Shown in pieces: positions 41,219 through 50,137 of a stretch of DNA of 64,000 nt. The stretch spans positions 372,001-436,000 of the forward strand of contig CAWFMD010000006.1 of NCBI GenBank assembly GCA_963816975.1. Direction: 5' to 3'. Made by a program: the position numbers and the translations under genes. Numbering within the stretch: the stretch's first letter is position 1; each line of letters begins with the position of its first letter. Below the pieces are notes generated by a model. The model was not told the origin of the DNA. It worked only from the letters and a program-made list of their open reading frames with translations, and did no database searches. Source of the stretch: DASRIA01 sp963816975. GTDB lineage: Bacteria; Actinomycetota; Thermoleophilia; Solirubrobacterales; JBBDJG01.

Positions 41219-43455
41219 CGGTGGCGCGTTGCGGACGGGCCGGGGCCGCAACGCTGGTCGCGGCGGTCGCGATCCTCGCGGGCTTCAGCGCTCGGTCGCC
41301 CGCCTCCCACAACACCTTCGAACGGGTATCGATCGGGGTCACCGGCGGTAACGGGGCGCTGCCCGCCCCCTTCGAGGGGGCGTCGGCGGACGGCACGCTC
41401 GTCTTCCTGCGCACCGAGGAGCAGCTCACGGCGAGTGACACCGACTCGGAGTTCGACCTCTACGAGAACGCGGGCGGCACCATCAGCCAGCTCTCGCTCG
41501 GCCCAGCCGGAGGCAACAGCCCGTTCGTCGTTGCGCAGTTTCGCGGTTCCTCCCTGGATGGCGCACGCGTCTTCTTCAACACCGCCGAGCCACTCGTGTC
41601 CGCCGACCAGGACGACTGCATCGCAGACGACCCGGGGCCAAACGGATGCACCGACGTCTACGAGCGCGCCGGTGGGGTGACCACCCTGATCTCCGTCGGC
41701 CCGGCCGCCACCAACGACCGGGGGGCCTCGTTCGAGGGCGCCTCCGAGAGCGGAGCGACGGTCTTCTTCAGGACGGAAGAGGGCCTCGTCGCCTCCGACA
41801 CCGACGGCCGGACCGATGTCTACGAACGCTCCGGTGGCACGACCAAGCTCGTTTCGACGGGATCGACCGGCGGCAACGGCAGCCTGCCCGCCTTCTTCCG
41901 CGGCGCCGCGGCCGACGGCTCCCGAATCTTGTTCGCGACCGCGGAGCAGCTGGTGGCGGGCGACACGGACGGCTCCAGCGACGTGTACGAGCGCGCCGGC
42001 GGCGCCACGACCCTCGTCTCGACCGGCTCGGCCGGCGGCAACGGCGCGTTCGAGGCGTCGTTCCGCGGGGTCACCCGCGCCGGGACGCAGGTCTTCTTCG
42101 AGACCGCCGAGCACCTGACCGCGGCGGACACGGACAGCTCGATCGACGTGTACGAGCGCTCCGGCGGCGCGACGACGCTGGTCTCGACGGGGCCCGCGGG
42201 AGGCAACGGTGCCCCTGATGCGCATTTCAAGGAGGTCTCCGAGGGTGGGTCGCGCGTGTTCTTCCAGACGGCCGAGCGGCTGACCGGCGCCGACACCGAC
42301 AGCGCGATCGACGTGTACGAGCGCTCCGGCGGCGCGACCACGCTGCTCTCCACGGGCCCCGCCGGGGGCAACGGCGCCGTGGACGCGCTGCTCCAGGACG
42401 TCTCGAGCGATGGCGCCACCGTGGTGATCGGCACGGTCGAGCCGCTCACCAGCGGCGACACCGACAACCGCTTCGACCTCTACGCGCGCACGTCCGGCGT
42501 GACCACCCTGGTCACCACCGGGCCGGGCGGCGACTTCGACGCCTTCTTCGACGGGATGTCCCGCGACGGCCGGCGGATCTTCTTCCACACGCTCGAGCAG
42601 CTCTCCGATGACTCGGACCTGTTCCCCGACGTCTACGAGCGCGCCGACGGCGTCACGACGAAGCTCTCCGACGGGCCCAACGGCGGCGATGGTCCACAGA
42701 TCGCCGTCTTCGTGGGCACCAGCGATGACGGCGCCCGGGTCTTCTACAGCACCCTGGAGAAGCTGGTGAGCTCGGACACCGACAGCAACGTCGACCTGTA
42801 CGTGGCCCGGATCGTCCAAGGCTATCCGCGGCCGAAGGGCGCGACGCCCACGCTCGTACAGCTGGTCCCGGCCTACCGGCCGTGCACGTCGCCGAACCGC
42901 CTCCACGGCCCGCCCCCACTTGGCGGGACCACCCCCGATCCGTCGTGCACCCCACCCGTGCAGGTGTCGGAGTACCTCACGGTCGGCACGGCCGACGCCA
43001 ACGGGAAGCCGACGAAATCGATGGGCTACGTGCGCTACTCGACGCGGGTCGGCGATCCGGGCACGTCGACCGACGAGGCCGACGTGCTGCTCGCGGTCAG
43101 CCTTACGGACGTGCGCCGCAAAACGGACCTGGAGGACTACACCGGTCAGCTTCAGGCGGACGCCACGATCCGCGTGACCGACAAGTACAACGGATCGTCG
43201 CCGGTCGATCCCGCGACCATGTCCGAGCTGTCGCTGCCGGCCATCGTCCCGTGTGTCGCCACCGCCGACACCACGATCGGCGCGACCTGCTCGGTCGACA
43301 CGAGCGTGGACGCGCTCGTGCCGGGGGCGATCAAGGAGGGTACGCGCGCCGTCTGGCAGATCGGCCAGGTCGAGGTGCAGGACGGCGGCGCAGACGGTCA
43401 GGCCGCCACGTCTCCCAACACCGTGTTCGCGAAGCAGGGCCTCTTCATCCCGTAA
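41215..43455 (+). CDS. Secreted propeller-like repeat protein with shared C-terminal domain
   Basis: 746 residues. A signal peptide covers the first ~30 residues. Residues ~40-530 contain about nine or ten repeats of ~48 residues with the consensus F-x-G-x-S-x-D-G-x-x-V-F-F-x-T-x-E, then D-T-D and D-V-Y-E-R-x-G-G, resembling TolB/WD40-like blades. The last ~215 residues begin at YPRPKGATP and end in FAKQGLFIP; they are homologous to the C-terminus of the subtilase at 13353, where the corresponding ends are YPRPKGATP and FMRQGIFVP. Coupled to the preceding gene by GTGA. Likely a surface or matrix protein; no enzyme motif. Confidence 0.82.
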   Translation: MTVARCGRAGAATLVAAVAILAGFSARSPASHNTFERVSIGVTGGNGALPAPFEGASADGTLVFLRTEEQLTASDTDSEFDLYENAGGTISQLSLGPAGGNSPFVVAQFRGSSLDGARVFFNTAEPLVSADQDDCIADDPGPNGCTDVYERAGGVTTLISVGPAATNDRGASFEGASESGATVFFRTEEGLVASDTDGRTDVYERSGGTTKLVSTGSTGGNGSLPAFFRGAAADGSRILFATAEQLVAGDTDGSSDVYERAGGATTLVSTGSAGGNGAFEASFRGVTRAGTQVFFETAEHLTAADTDSSIDVYERSGGATTLVSTGPAGGNGAPDAHFKEVSEGGSRVFFQTAERLTGADTDSAIDVYERSGGATTLLSTGPAGGNGAVDALLQDVSSDGATVVIGTVEPLTSGDTDNRFDLYARTSGVTTLVTTGPGGDFDAFFDGMSRDGRRIFFHTLEQLSDDSDLFPDVYERADGVTTKLSDGPNGGDGPQIAVFVGTSDDGARVFYSTLEKLVSSDTDSNVDLYVARIVQGYPRPKGATPTLVQLVPAYRPCTSPNRLHGPPPLGGTTPDPSCTPPVQVSEYLTVGTADANGKPTKSMGYVRYSTRVGDPGTSTDEADVLLAVSLTDVRRKTDLEDYTGQLQADATIRVTDKYNGSSPVDPATMSELSLPAIVPCVATADTTIGATCSVDTSVDALVPGAIKEGTRAVWQIGQVEVQDGGADGQAATSPNTVFAKQGLFIP

Positions 43456-43604
43456 CGGCGTTCGACTTCGGGGGATCGTACGTAGTAATGTCGGGGGCTC
43501 GGCCGTCGCTGCCCGCCAGCACTTCGGGAGCGCGGCTCAGTACACGGTGGATTCGCACAGATGGCAGTCCCTGGCTCCAGCCAGGGAAGGGCGCAGGAGG
43601 GCCC

Positions 43605-44242
43605 ATGCTCCCCAGGTCTTGGCAATCGTTCATCCTCCCGGTGCTTGCGCCGTTCGCGGGGCTGCTCGCGTTCCGCGGCCGGCCACATGAGCTTGGTGAC
43701 GTCTCGGTCCATCCAAGGTTCAGGACCGTCGACCAGGACACCGGGCGCAGCGCCTTCATCGGTCTGCGGGTGTCTGCTCCGTCCGTCGACAGGTTGCTCG
43801 CGGCCCTGCAGGCCCTGGTCGGCCCGGTGAAGACCGCCAAGCGCGAGTCCGCGGACGCACGGCTGAGTGGCAACTGGGACGTCGTGCACGAGGTCGAGCT
43901 CGTCGTCGGGGACGAGAGCATGCGGATGGACGCGGGCGAGTTCGGGCAGTACCTGAACGACGCCCGCTCGCGCAGCGCCCGCGCGAGGCCACCGATCACC
44001 GCGCCCTCGCGGCGTTAACGGACAAGGAGGGGATCACGATCATCCACGACAGGACGGGCGATGGGATGTCGACGGCGATCATGGACATGGTGCTGTCGCT
44101 GAAGCAGGTCGAGCGCTACGAGCGCCAGGACGGCTGGCCGGCACTCGTGTTCGACGACGGGTCGGTGCTCAAGTTCGTCTCGAACGAGATCGAGGGAATC
44201 GCGATCTACCGCCACGCGCACGAAGACGCCCCGGGCGCCTGA
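43605..44242 (+). pseudogene. Hypothetical gene, probably frameshifted
   Basis: The first frame (43605-44018, 137 residues) has a good ribosome site (AGGAGG) before its ATG. It begins with a hydrophobic N-terminus and contains VSVHPRFRTVDQDTGRSAF and VVHEVELVVGDESMRMDAGEFGQYLND. It then ends in an unlikely Arg/Pro-rich tail. From about 43985 the next frame reads on convincingly (EATDHRALAALTDKEGITII ... SVLKFVSNEIEGIAIYRHAHE) to 44242. Removing two bases from the CGCGCG at 43979-43986 joins them into one ~210-residue protein. I do not recognise the family. A second small gene from 44066 is the alternative. Confidence 0.55.
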
Positions 44243-44275
44243 CGGACTGGTCCCGACCGACGGCGGTCAGCGGGA

Positions 44276-45175
44276 TCAGGTCGAGGGCTGGCTGACGATC
44301 AGGGGTTCCATCGATGCCAGCCGCGCCGGCGCCTCGGCGTCGTGGGAGGGGAGTAGCACGATCGGCCGGCTTTCGGCCAGCCGGTGGATCCGCCGGCTCG
44401 TCTCGACTGCGAGCTTCGGATAGAAGGTCCCGAGTCCGTGCAGGCGGCCCGCCTCGTAGTCCTCGCAGAACCAGTCCTGCCGGAGCACGTGGTCGGCCGC
44501 GAAGAACAGCGTGCCGGCGCGGGTCTCGACGATCACGCCGACCTGCCCGATCGAGTGCCCGGCGAGCGGGACCAGGCGCACGTCCCCGCTCGCGGTCAGC
44601 GCCCTGCTCGCGGGGAACGGCCCATATGGCTCGACATCGAGGTCGTAGAGGGTGGGATCGAACCCCGGTGGCCAGAGCTTGGGCTCATAGCGCAACCTGC
44701 CCTTGACGGTGAACGCGAACTCGTACTCGGGGCAGTGCACCCAGGTCGTGGCGTGCGGAAAGTGGGAGAGGCCGCCGGCATGATCCCAGTCGAGGTGTGT
44801 GAGGACCACGCGCCGTACAGCTGCGGGGTCGAGGCCCGCGTCCCGCATCGCCGGACCGATCTCCTGCCCGACGCGCGGGTCGGGTACGAACCGCCGCTGC
44901 ATGCGCGGCCGGGGCGTGCGCACCCGGGTGGTCATCCCTGTGTCGATCGCGATCAGCCCTTCGGGATGCTCGACGAGGTAGCTGTAGGCCGGGAACTCGT
45001 AGTCCTCGCGCGGGCGCAGGAGCGACGAGAAGCCCTTCCCTCGCAGGAATGTCTTGTTCCCGACGAGGGTGCCTGTCTGGATCACATGGACCCGGATGTC
45101 ACGCGGCGGAGTCGGAGCGGGACTCGGCGCGCGCGCGTCGTTGCGGATCTCTTGATCGGGGGTCGTGCGGGTCAT
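44276..45175 (-). CDS. MBL-fold hydrolase of the AHL-lactonase-like group
   Basis: 299 residues. Metal motif THLDWDHAGGLSHFPH, the variant HxDxDH found in many lactonase-like MBL proteins, with APLAGHSIGQ-type second His, FFAADHVL and LLPSHDAE completing the site. A ~30-residue acidic/proline N-terminal extension precedes the fold; no signal. Such enzymes open lactone rings or cut phosphoesters. The gene overlaps a small ORF upstream by ATGA and may share a transcript with the LuxR-family regulator. Confidence 0.87.
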   Translation of the reverse strand: MTRTTPDQEIRNDARAPSPAPTPPRDIRVHVIQTGTLVGNKTFLRGKGFSSLLRPREDYEFPAYSYLVEHPEGLIAIDTGMTTRVRTPRPRMQRRFVPDPRVGQEIGPAMRDAGLDPAAVRRVVLTHLDWDHAGGLSHFPHATTWVHCPEYEFAFTVKGRLRYEPKLWPPGFDPTLYDLDVEPYGPFPASRALTASGDVRLVPLAGHSIGQVGVIVETRAGTLFFAADHVLRQDWFCEDYEAGRLHGLGTFYPKLAVETSRRIHRLAESRPIVLLPSHDAEAPARLASMEPLIVSQPST

Positions 45176-45315
45176 TCGCTTACCTCCGCGAGGTCGAGGG
45201 CGCTCAGCGGGTGCTGTGCGTGTCTGGGCTGCGGGCCGGGCCGGCCGCGGATCAGGTCGGCCGCGCGCTCGCCGATCGCGTTCGCCATGGCGGTGGTGTG
45301 CCCGCAGTCGTTCAT
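45172..45315 (-). CDS. Small ORF coupled to the MBL hydrolase
   Basis: 47 residues starting MNDCGHTTAMANAIGERAAD, with one Cys and two or three His near the N-terminus and a Pro-rich end. Its TGA overlaps the ATG of the MBL gene (ATGA), the usual sign of translational coupling. The ribosome site is weak. It could be a leader peptide or a small protein; no homologue is recognised. Confidence 0.4.
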   Translation of the reverse strand: MNDCGHTTAMANAIGERAADLIRGRPGPQPRHAQHPLSALDLAEVSE

Positions 45316-45391
45316 GCGGCAAGGATCGCCGCCGCCGCCGGGCTTCGCATCGTGGACGCACCCTGAACTTAGGTGCGGCCGACCGCAGGAA

Positions 45392-48241
45392 TCAGTCGCC
45401 GGCCTTCCGATCCAGCTGGTGCCCAAGCTCGCCGCGGGCCCCGATGTCGAGCTTGCGAAACGCCTGGGTCAGGTGCGTCTCGACCGTTCTGGCGGTCACG
45501 AAGAGTGCCTGGGCGATCTCCCGGTTGGTCATCCCCTCCGCCGCCATGCGCGCCACTCGCAGCTCGCTGGGGGTCAACGCGTCGACCCCGCTGCGCATGA
45601 TCCGCCGGGGCCGCGCCCCGCTTGCCACCAGCTCCTCTCGGGCGTGCTCGACCAGCGGCAGGGCCCCGCACCCATGCGCCAGCTCCATCCCGGCATGCAG
45701 CTGATCGCGGGCGCCCGCACGCTCGCCCGCACGTCGCAGCGCGGCGCCGAGATCGACCAGCGAACGAGCGTGCTCGAGCCGCGCGCCCGACTCTGCGAGG
45801 GTCGCCGCGCTCTCGCGCAGCAAGGCGGTGCCTTCCGCGCCGCCCCGGCACAGGCCGAGCGTCCGCACCGCGATCCCCACGGCCCGCGGGGCACCCCAGC
45901 GCCGGGCCAGGTCGACCTCCTCCTCGGCCAGCAGCGCCGCGCGCTCGCCGTCGCCCTCACCCAGCAGGGCCAGGGCGAGGCTCGACCGGTGCGGGATCGC
46001 GCCCGGGTTGGGCTGGCCGCGGGCCGCGAGGCGGCGGCCCAGCTCCTCGAAGTCCGTGATCGCCGCGGCGCGCCGGCCCTGGGCCAGCCGCAGCCGCGCG
46101 CGGCTGTGCAGGACCCAGTTGTGCAGGAACGTGTCGGGCAGGTCGTCGTCGCCGTCGCGCTCGTCCAATGCCTCCTGGGCGGCCGCCGGATCGCCGTGCT
46201 CGAGCAGCGCGTCGATCAGCACGCTCAGCGAGAGAGTCGAGAAGTAGAAACCCGCCTCCCGGCCCGCCTCCACCGCCGTTGCGGCGTCGGCCAGCGCCTC
46301 GCGCAACGCACCCTGGCGCAGTCCCAGCATCGAGCGCGCCACATACGCCCTGGTGGAGAAGACGGCGGACGCCCGCCGGCGTGCCTCGTCGAGCGCCTCC
46401 ACCAGCATCTGCTCCGCGAGCGCGAACCCGTCGGCGATGATCAGCGGCGCGACGACGTTGATCCAGAAGCTGCCGCCATGGGCGAGGTCCTCGAGGATGC
46501 CCGCCGCGCGCACCTGCGCGCCAAGCTCGTGAATCTCGCGCGCGGGCCGCAGCAGCCGCAGCGTGGCATCCGAGACCACCGCGGCCAGATACTTGCCCGT
46601 GGCGGGGGAATCGGCAGTGGTGTCTGGCGCTCGCCGCTCGAGCCGGGCTTCGACCTGCGGATGGAGGGAGGGCTCGAGCGCCGCCATCAACAGCAGCTCG
46701 GCCTCCAACCCCAGGGCCAGCTCGCCGTCGGGATCGCCGCTCTCGTCGAGGGCCTGGCCGACCACCCGGGCGGCCTCCCGGTAGCTCCACAGCAGCCGCA
46801 GGCAGCCCGCGAGGTCCTGCGCGATCGCGATTCGCTGCGCTTGCGTGCCGGCGAGGCGATGTGCTTCGCGCAGGTGGTCGGCCGCGGCCGCGGACCGGCC
46901 GGCGTGGACCTCTGCCACCCCGAGCAGGTGCAGCACCCCGGCCAGTGCGTCGCCGACGGGCGGCTCGCCCAGCGCCCGCTCCAGGTAGGAGGCCGCCGAC
47001 CGCGGCGCGCCGCGGGCGAGCGCGGTGCGCGCCGTGCGCAACAGGACGCCGACCGCGTGTTCGTCACCGCTGGGGACGGTGGCCAGCAGATGGCCCGCGA
47101 TCCGCTCCTCGGCGATCCCGTCCTCAGCCAGCAGCTGCACCGCGCGGGCGTGCAGGCTGCCACGCTCCCCCGGCGGAATCTCGTTGTAGACGGCGGTGCG
47201 CACGATCGGATGCACGAACTCGATCGGGCGCCCGCGGTCGAGCACCCCCGCGGCGGCGAGTGCGTCCAGCAGCGCCTCGGGCGCCGCATCCCCCACAGCG
47301 GCGAGGCGCGCCGTGCGCCGCAGCTCGGCGTCCGCTCCCAGCACCGCCGCCGCGCGCGCGAGGGCCAGCGCCTCGGGGCCGAGCCGCCGCACCCGCGCGA
47401 TCATCGAGCGGCCGACGGTGCGGGGGCCGATGTCATCGACCTGCGCGGCGGCTGCGGCCACGGGCGCAAGGCGGCGTGCCCGTACCTCCCGGATCAGCTC
47501 GTGCACCAGGAAGGGGGTGCCGCCGGTGGCGGCATGGCATGCCTCGACGAAACTCGGGTCGGGCGCATCGCCGAACTCGTCGCGCAGCAGGCTCGCGACC
47601 GCGTCGCGACTGAGGCCGGCCGGCGCGACCGTCACCGCCCGGGGGTGGGTCGCAAGGCTCACGAGCAGCTGTTCCTCGTCGGTCTCGGCCGGCCGGGCGG
47701 TGATCACCAGCGCCAGCGGCAGGGCCTCCACGCGCGCAGCCAGATAGGCCAGGAAGCGCAGCGAGGCGAGGTCCGACCAGTGCGCATCGTCCACCGTGAG
47801 CAGCACGGCGCGTTCCTGGGCCAGGCTCGCGCACAACCAATGCAGGCCGTGCATCAGCGCGAACGCCTGGTCCGGTGCCGGCCCAGGTTCTACGTCGGCG
47901 GGCGAGGCGGGCGCGAACAGCGGCTGGGCCAGGGCCGCCGCACCCGCAAACAGCTCGGTTCGCGACGCGTGTCCAGCGGTCGCGACCAGCGGCTCGAGCA
48001 GCTGCCGCACGACCCCGAATGCGAGCTGGCGCTCGAGCTCGGAGCCGCGCGCGCCGGCAACCGCCATGCCGGCTGCGCGCGCCTGCCGCGTGGCCGCCAG
48101 CAGCAGCTCCGTCTTGCCGATCCCGGCCGGCCCCTCGACCAGCACCAGAACGCCGGTGCCGGCCCGTGCCGACTCCAGCGCCGCCGCGATCTGCTCTACC
48201 TCCCGCGCACGCTCGAGCAGCGTCCGCGCCTCGACCGACAC
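45392..48241 (-). CDS. Large ATP-binding LuxR-family (LAL/MalT-like) transcription regulator
   Basis: About 949 residues. An AAA/STAND ATPase lies at ~5-300 (P-loop VEGPAGIGKTELLLAA, Walker B LLTVDDAHWSD), followed by a long helical TPR-like region (~300-880) and a C-terminal LuxR helix-turn-helix (LTPSELRVARMAAEGMTNRE...TVETHLTQAFRKLDIGARGEL). Such proteins switch on ligand binding and ATP. GTG at 48241 is chosen because GGGGAGG lies 7-8 bases upstream; the ATG at 48259 would leave only 6 bases after the tRNA-Ser 3' end. The regulated genes are unknown; the MBL gene downstream is a candidate. Confidence 0.92.
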   Translation of the reverse strand: MSVEARTLLERAREVEQIAAALESARAGTGVLVLVEGPAGIGKTELLLAATRQARAAGMAVAGARGSELERQLAFGVVRQLLEPLVATAGHASRTELFAGAAALAQPLFAPASPADVEPGPAPDQAFALMHGLHWLCASLAQERAVLLTVDDAHWSDLASLRFLAYLAARVEALPLALVITARPAETDEEQLLVSLATHPRAVTVAPAGLSRDAVASLLRDEFGDAPDPSFVEACHAATGGTPFLVHELIREVRARRLAPVAAAAAQVDDIGPRTVGRSMIARVRRLGPEALALARAAAVLGADAELRRTARLAAVGDAAPEALLDALAAAGVLDRGRPIEFVHPIVRTAVYNEIPPGERGSLHARAVQLLAEDGIAEERIAGHLLATVPSGDEHAVGVLLRTARTALARGAPRSAASYLERALGEPPVGDALAGVLHLLGVAEVHAGRSAAAADHLREAHRLAGTQAQRIAIAQDLAGCLRLLWSYREAARVVGQALDESGDPDGELALGLEAELLLMAALEPSLHPQVEARLERRAPDTTADSPATGKYLAAVVSDATLRLLRPAREIHELGAQVRAAGILEDLAHGGSFWINVVAPLIIADGFALAEQMLVEALDEARRRASAVFSTRAYVARSMLGLRQGALREALADAATAVEAGREAGFYFSTLSLSVLIDALLEHGDPAAAQEALDERDGDDDLPDTFLHNWVLHSRARLRLAQGRRAAAITDFEELGRRLAARGQPNPGAIPHRSSLALALLGEGDGERAALLAEEEVDLARRWGAPRAVGIAVRTLGLCRGGAEGTALLRESAATLAESGARLEHARSLVDLGAALRRAGERAGARDQLHAGMELAHGCGALPLVEHAREELVASGARPRRIMRSGVDALTPSELRVARMAAEGMTNREIAQALFVTARTVETHLTQAFRKLDIGARGELGHQLDRKAGD

Positions 48242-48265
48242 GGTTTCGCCTCCCCTCATCGTCAG

Positions 48266-48354
48266 CGGAGGGGGAGGGATTCGAACCCCCGGTCCCGGTC
48301 ACCCGGGACAGCGGTTTTCAAGACCGCCGCATTCGTCCGCTCTGCCACCCCTCC
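48266..48354 (-). tRNA. tRNA-Ser (anticodon UGA)
   Basis: Type II tRNA on the minus strand: acceptor GGAGGGG/CCCCTCC, anticodon arm GCGGT-CTTGAAA-ACCGC, long variable stem (GTCCCGGGTGACCGGGAC) and T-loop TTCGAAT. Reads UCA-type serine codons. CCA not encoded. Its 3' end lies about 25 bases upstream of the preferred start of the LuxR-family gene. Confidence 0.97.
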
Positions 48355-48562
48355 GGAGAAATATCCGGCCGGCCGAAGGATACGGGCGGATCGGTGCAAG
48401 AATTGATGGCGCGAGGCGGGAAAAGCTGGGTCGATTCGGCGTCGGTGCCGATAGATGGCCTGTGCAGCCCGACCCTCGAGAAGCACGACCTCCCCTGGAA
48501 GCATCGAGACCCGCGGCGACGGGGGATATCCTTCCTGGCGCCCGCCGTACCTCCCAACGGAT

Positions 48563-50128
48563 TTGATCGACCCCATCCAGACACAGACCGACTGGCTGGT
48601 CCCGTCTGGCGAGCAGCAGGGACTGCGTCGCTATGTCCAGACGATCCGCGAGCGGTTCAAGCTGATCGTCCTGACGGTGCTCGTCACCGCGCTGGCCGCC
48701 GTGCTCTATGTCGGCACCGCCGAGAAGACCTACGAGGCCCAGGCCAGGATGCTGGTCACGCCGGTCCCGCGCGACAATGTGACGCTCACGGGGCTCAGCC
48801 CGATCACCGCCTCGAGCGACCCCACGCGCGACGTCTCGACCGCCGCCAGCCTCGTCATGACGATCGACGTGGCGCGCAAGGCAAAGGAGAACCTGCGGAC
48901 CGACCGCAGCGCTCGCTCGCTGCTCCAGGACGTGAAGGCCGAGCCGCTGGCCCAGAGCAACCTCGTGGTCGTGACGGCCGAGGGACCGAGCGCCGTGTCG
49001 GCCCAGAACCTCGCAAACACGTTTGCCGACGCCGCGGTCGAGGACCGCACCGACAAGTTCAACGAGCAGGTCGACAAGCGCATCAAGGTGCTCGAACCGC
49101 GCGTGCAGAGCATCCGTGAGCTGCCCGGTCAGAGCCCTGACCCGCTGCGCCTGCAACTCAGCGAGCTGCGCACGCTGCGGGCCGGCGGCGACCCGACGAT
49201 GCGGGTCGACACGCGCGCCGACAGGCCCACCTCGCCCTCGTGGCCGAAGACGAAGCTGAGCATCATCGCGGGAATCATGGCCGGCCTCGTGCTGGGCGTC
49301 GGCGGCGCGTTTGCCGCCCAGACGCTCGACCCTCGCCTCCGCCGCGAGGAGCAGCTGCGAGCGCTCTACAGGCTGCCCGTGCTGGCCCGCATCCCGGAGG
49401 AGAGCCGCGGCCGCGGGCGCGATGTCGTGGCTCCGCACCAGCTCTCGCCCGCGGGCGTGGAGGCCTTCAGAACCCTGCGCGCGACCCTTGGCGCGCCCCG
49501 CCGCGAGGGGAGCGGCCGCACCCGTGCGGTGATGATCACCGGCGCCGGGCCGGCCGAGGGCAAGACGACCACCGCGCTCAACCTGGCGGCCTCGTTCGCG
49601 CTCGCCGGCAAGCGCGTGATCCTGATCGAGGCCGATCTGCGGCGCCCGAAGATCGGCGGCGCCCTGCGCGTCCGCGCCACGCGCGGCATCGCCAGCGTCC
49701 TGATCGACGGCCTCCCCCTGGGCGAGGCGCTGCTGACCACCGAGGCCTACGGCGAGAACCTCAAGCTGCTGCTGGTCGACCGTGCCGGAGAGTGGATGGC
49801 GGACCAGTTCTCGCTGCCCGCCGCGCAGGACCTGATCGAGGATGCCAAGGACATGGCGGACATCGTGATCATCGACTCGCCGCCGCTGACCGAGGTGATC
49901 GACGCGCTCCCGCTCGTGCAGATGACCGACGACGTGGTCGTCGTCGTGCGGCTCGGGCGCACGCACATCAACAAGCTCACGCGCCTCGGCGAGCTGCTCG
50001 GCCAGTACAACATCAGGCCCGCCGGCTTCGCGCTCGTCGGTGTCAGCCCCACCAGCGAGTACGGCTACTACACGGAGCGGCCGGTGCGGATGCCGGAAGA
50101 GACCCGGCCCACCGCGCTCAGCCGCTAG
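48563..50128 (+). CDS. Wzz-like chain-length domain fused to bacterial tyrosine kinase
   Basis: About 521 residues. An N-terminal membrane helix (LIVLTVLVTALAAVLYVG), a shortened Wzz-type periplasmic part (~45-225) and a second helix (IIAGIMAGLVLGVGGAFAA) precede a BY-kinase domain: Walker A AGPAEGKTTTALNLAA, Walker A' VILIEADLRRP, Walker B VIIDSPP, and a short Tyr cluster YGYYTERP. It controls length and export of a surface polysaccharide. TTG at 48563 gives a typical N-terminus (IDPIQTQTDW); the frame stays open further upstream, so the start is not certain. The polymerase gene follows 9 bases later. Confidence 0.9.
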   Translation: MIDPIQTQTDWLVPSGEQQGLRRYVQTIRERFKLIVLTVLVTALAAVLYVGTAEKTYEAQARMLVTPVPRDNVTLTGLSPITASSDPTRDVSTAASLVMTIDVARKAKENLRTDRSARSLLQDVKAEPLAQSNLVVVTAEGPSAVSAQNLANTFADAAVEDRTDKFNEQVDKRIKVLEPRVQSIRELPGQSPDPLRLQLSELRTLRAGGDPTMRVDTRADRPTSPSWPKTKLSIIAGIMAGLVLGVGGAFAAQTLDPRLRREEQLRALYRLPVLARIPEESRGRGRDVVAPHQLSPAGVEAFRTLRATLGAPRREGSGRTRAVMITGAGPAEGKTTTALNLAASFALAGKRVILIEADLRRPKIGGALRVRATRGIASVLIDGLPLGEALLTTEAYGENLKLLLVDRAGEWMADQFSLPAAQDLIEDAKDMADIVIIDSPPLTEVIDALPLVQMTDDVVVVVRLGRTHINKLTRLGELLGQYNIRPAGFALVGVSPTSEYGYYTERPVRMPEETRPTALSR

Positions 50129-50137
50129 CCGCTTCCG

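Noticed and set aside
41335..42800. Regular ~145-base repetition that could suggest a repeat array
   Set aside because: It is in-frame protein repetition of propeller-like blades with diverged DNA, not a CRISPR array; there are no short identical repeats with unique spacers.
48266..48354. Long tRNA near 48.3 kb considered as tRNA-Sec
   Set aside because: The anticodon is UGA and the arm lengths are those of tRNA-Ser; tRNA-Sec would carry UCA and a longer acceptor stem.
44384..48406. A 1340-codon open frame on the plus strand opposite the LuxR-family regulator
   Set aside because: It has shadow-like composition (Arg/Gln/Gly/Ala-rich, no domain), crosses two tRNA-flanking regions and is fully explained by antisense of a clear regulator gene.
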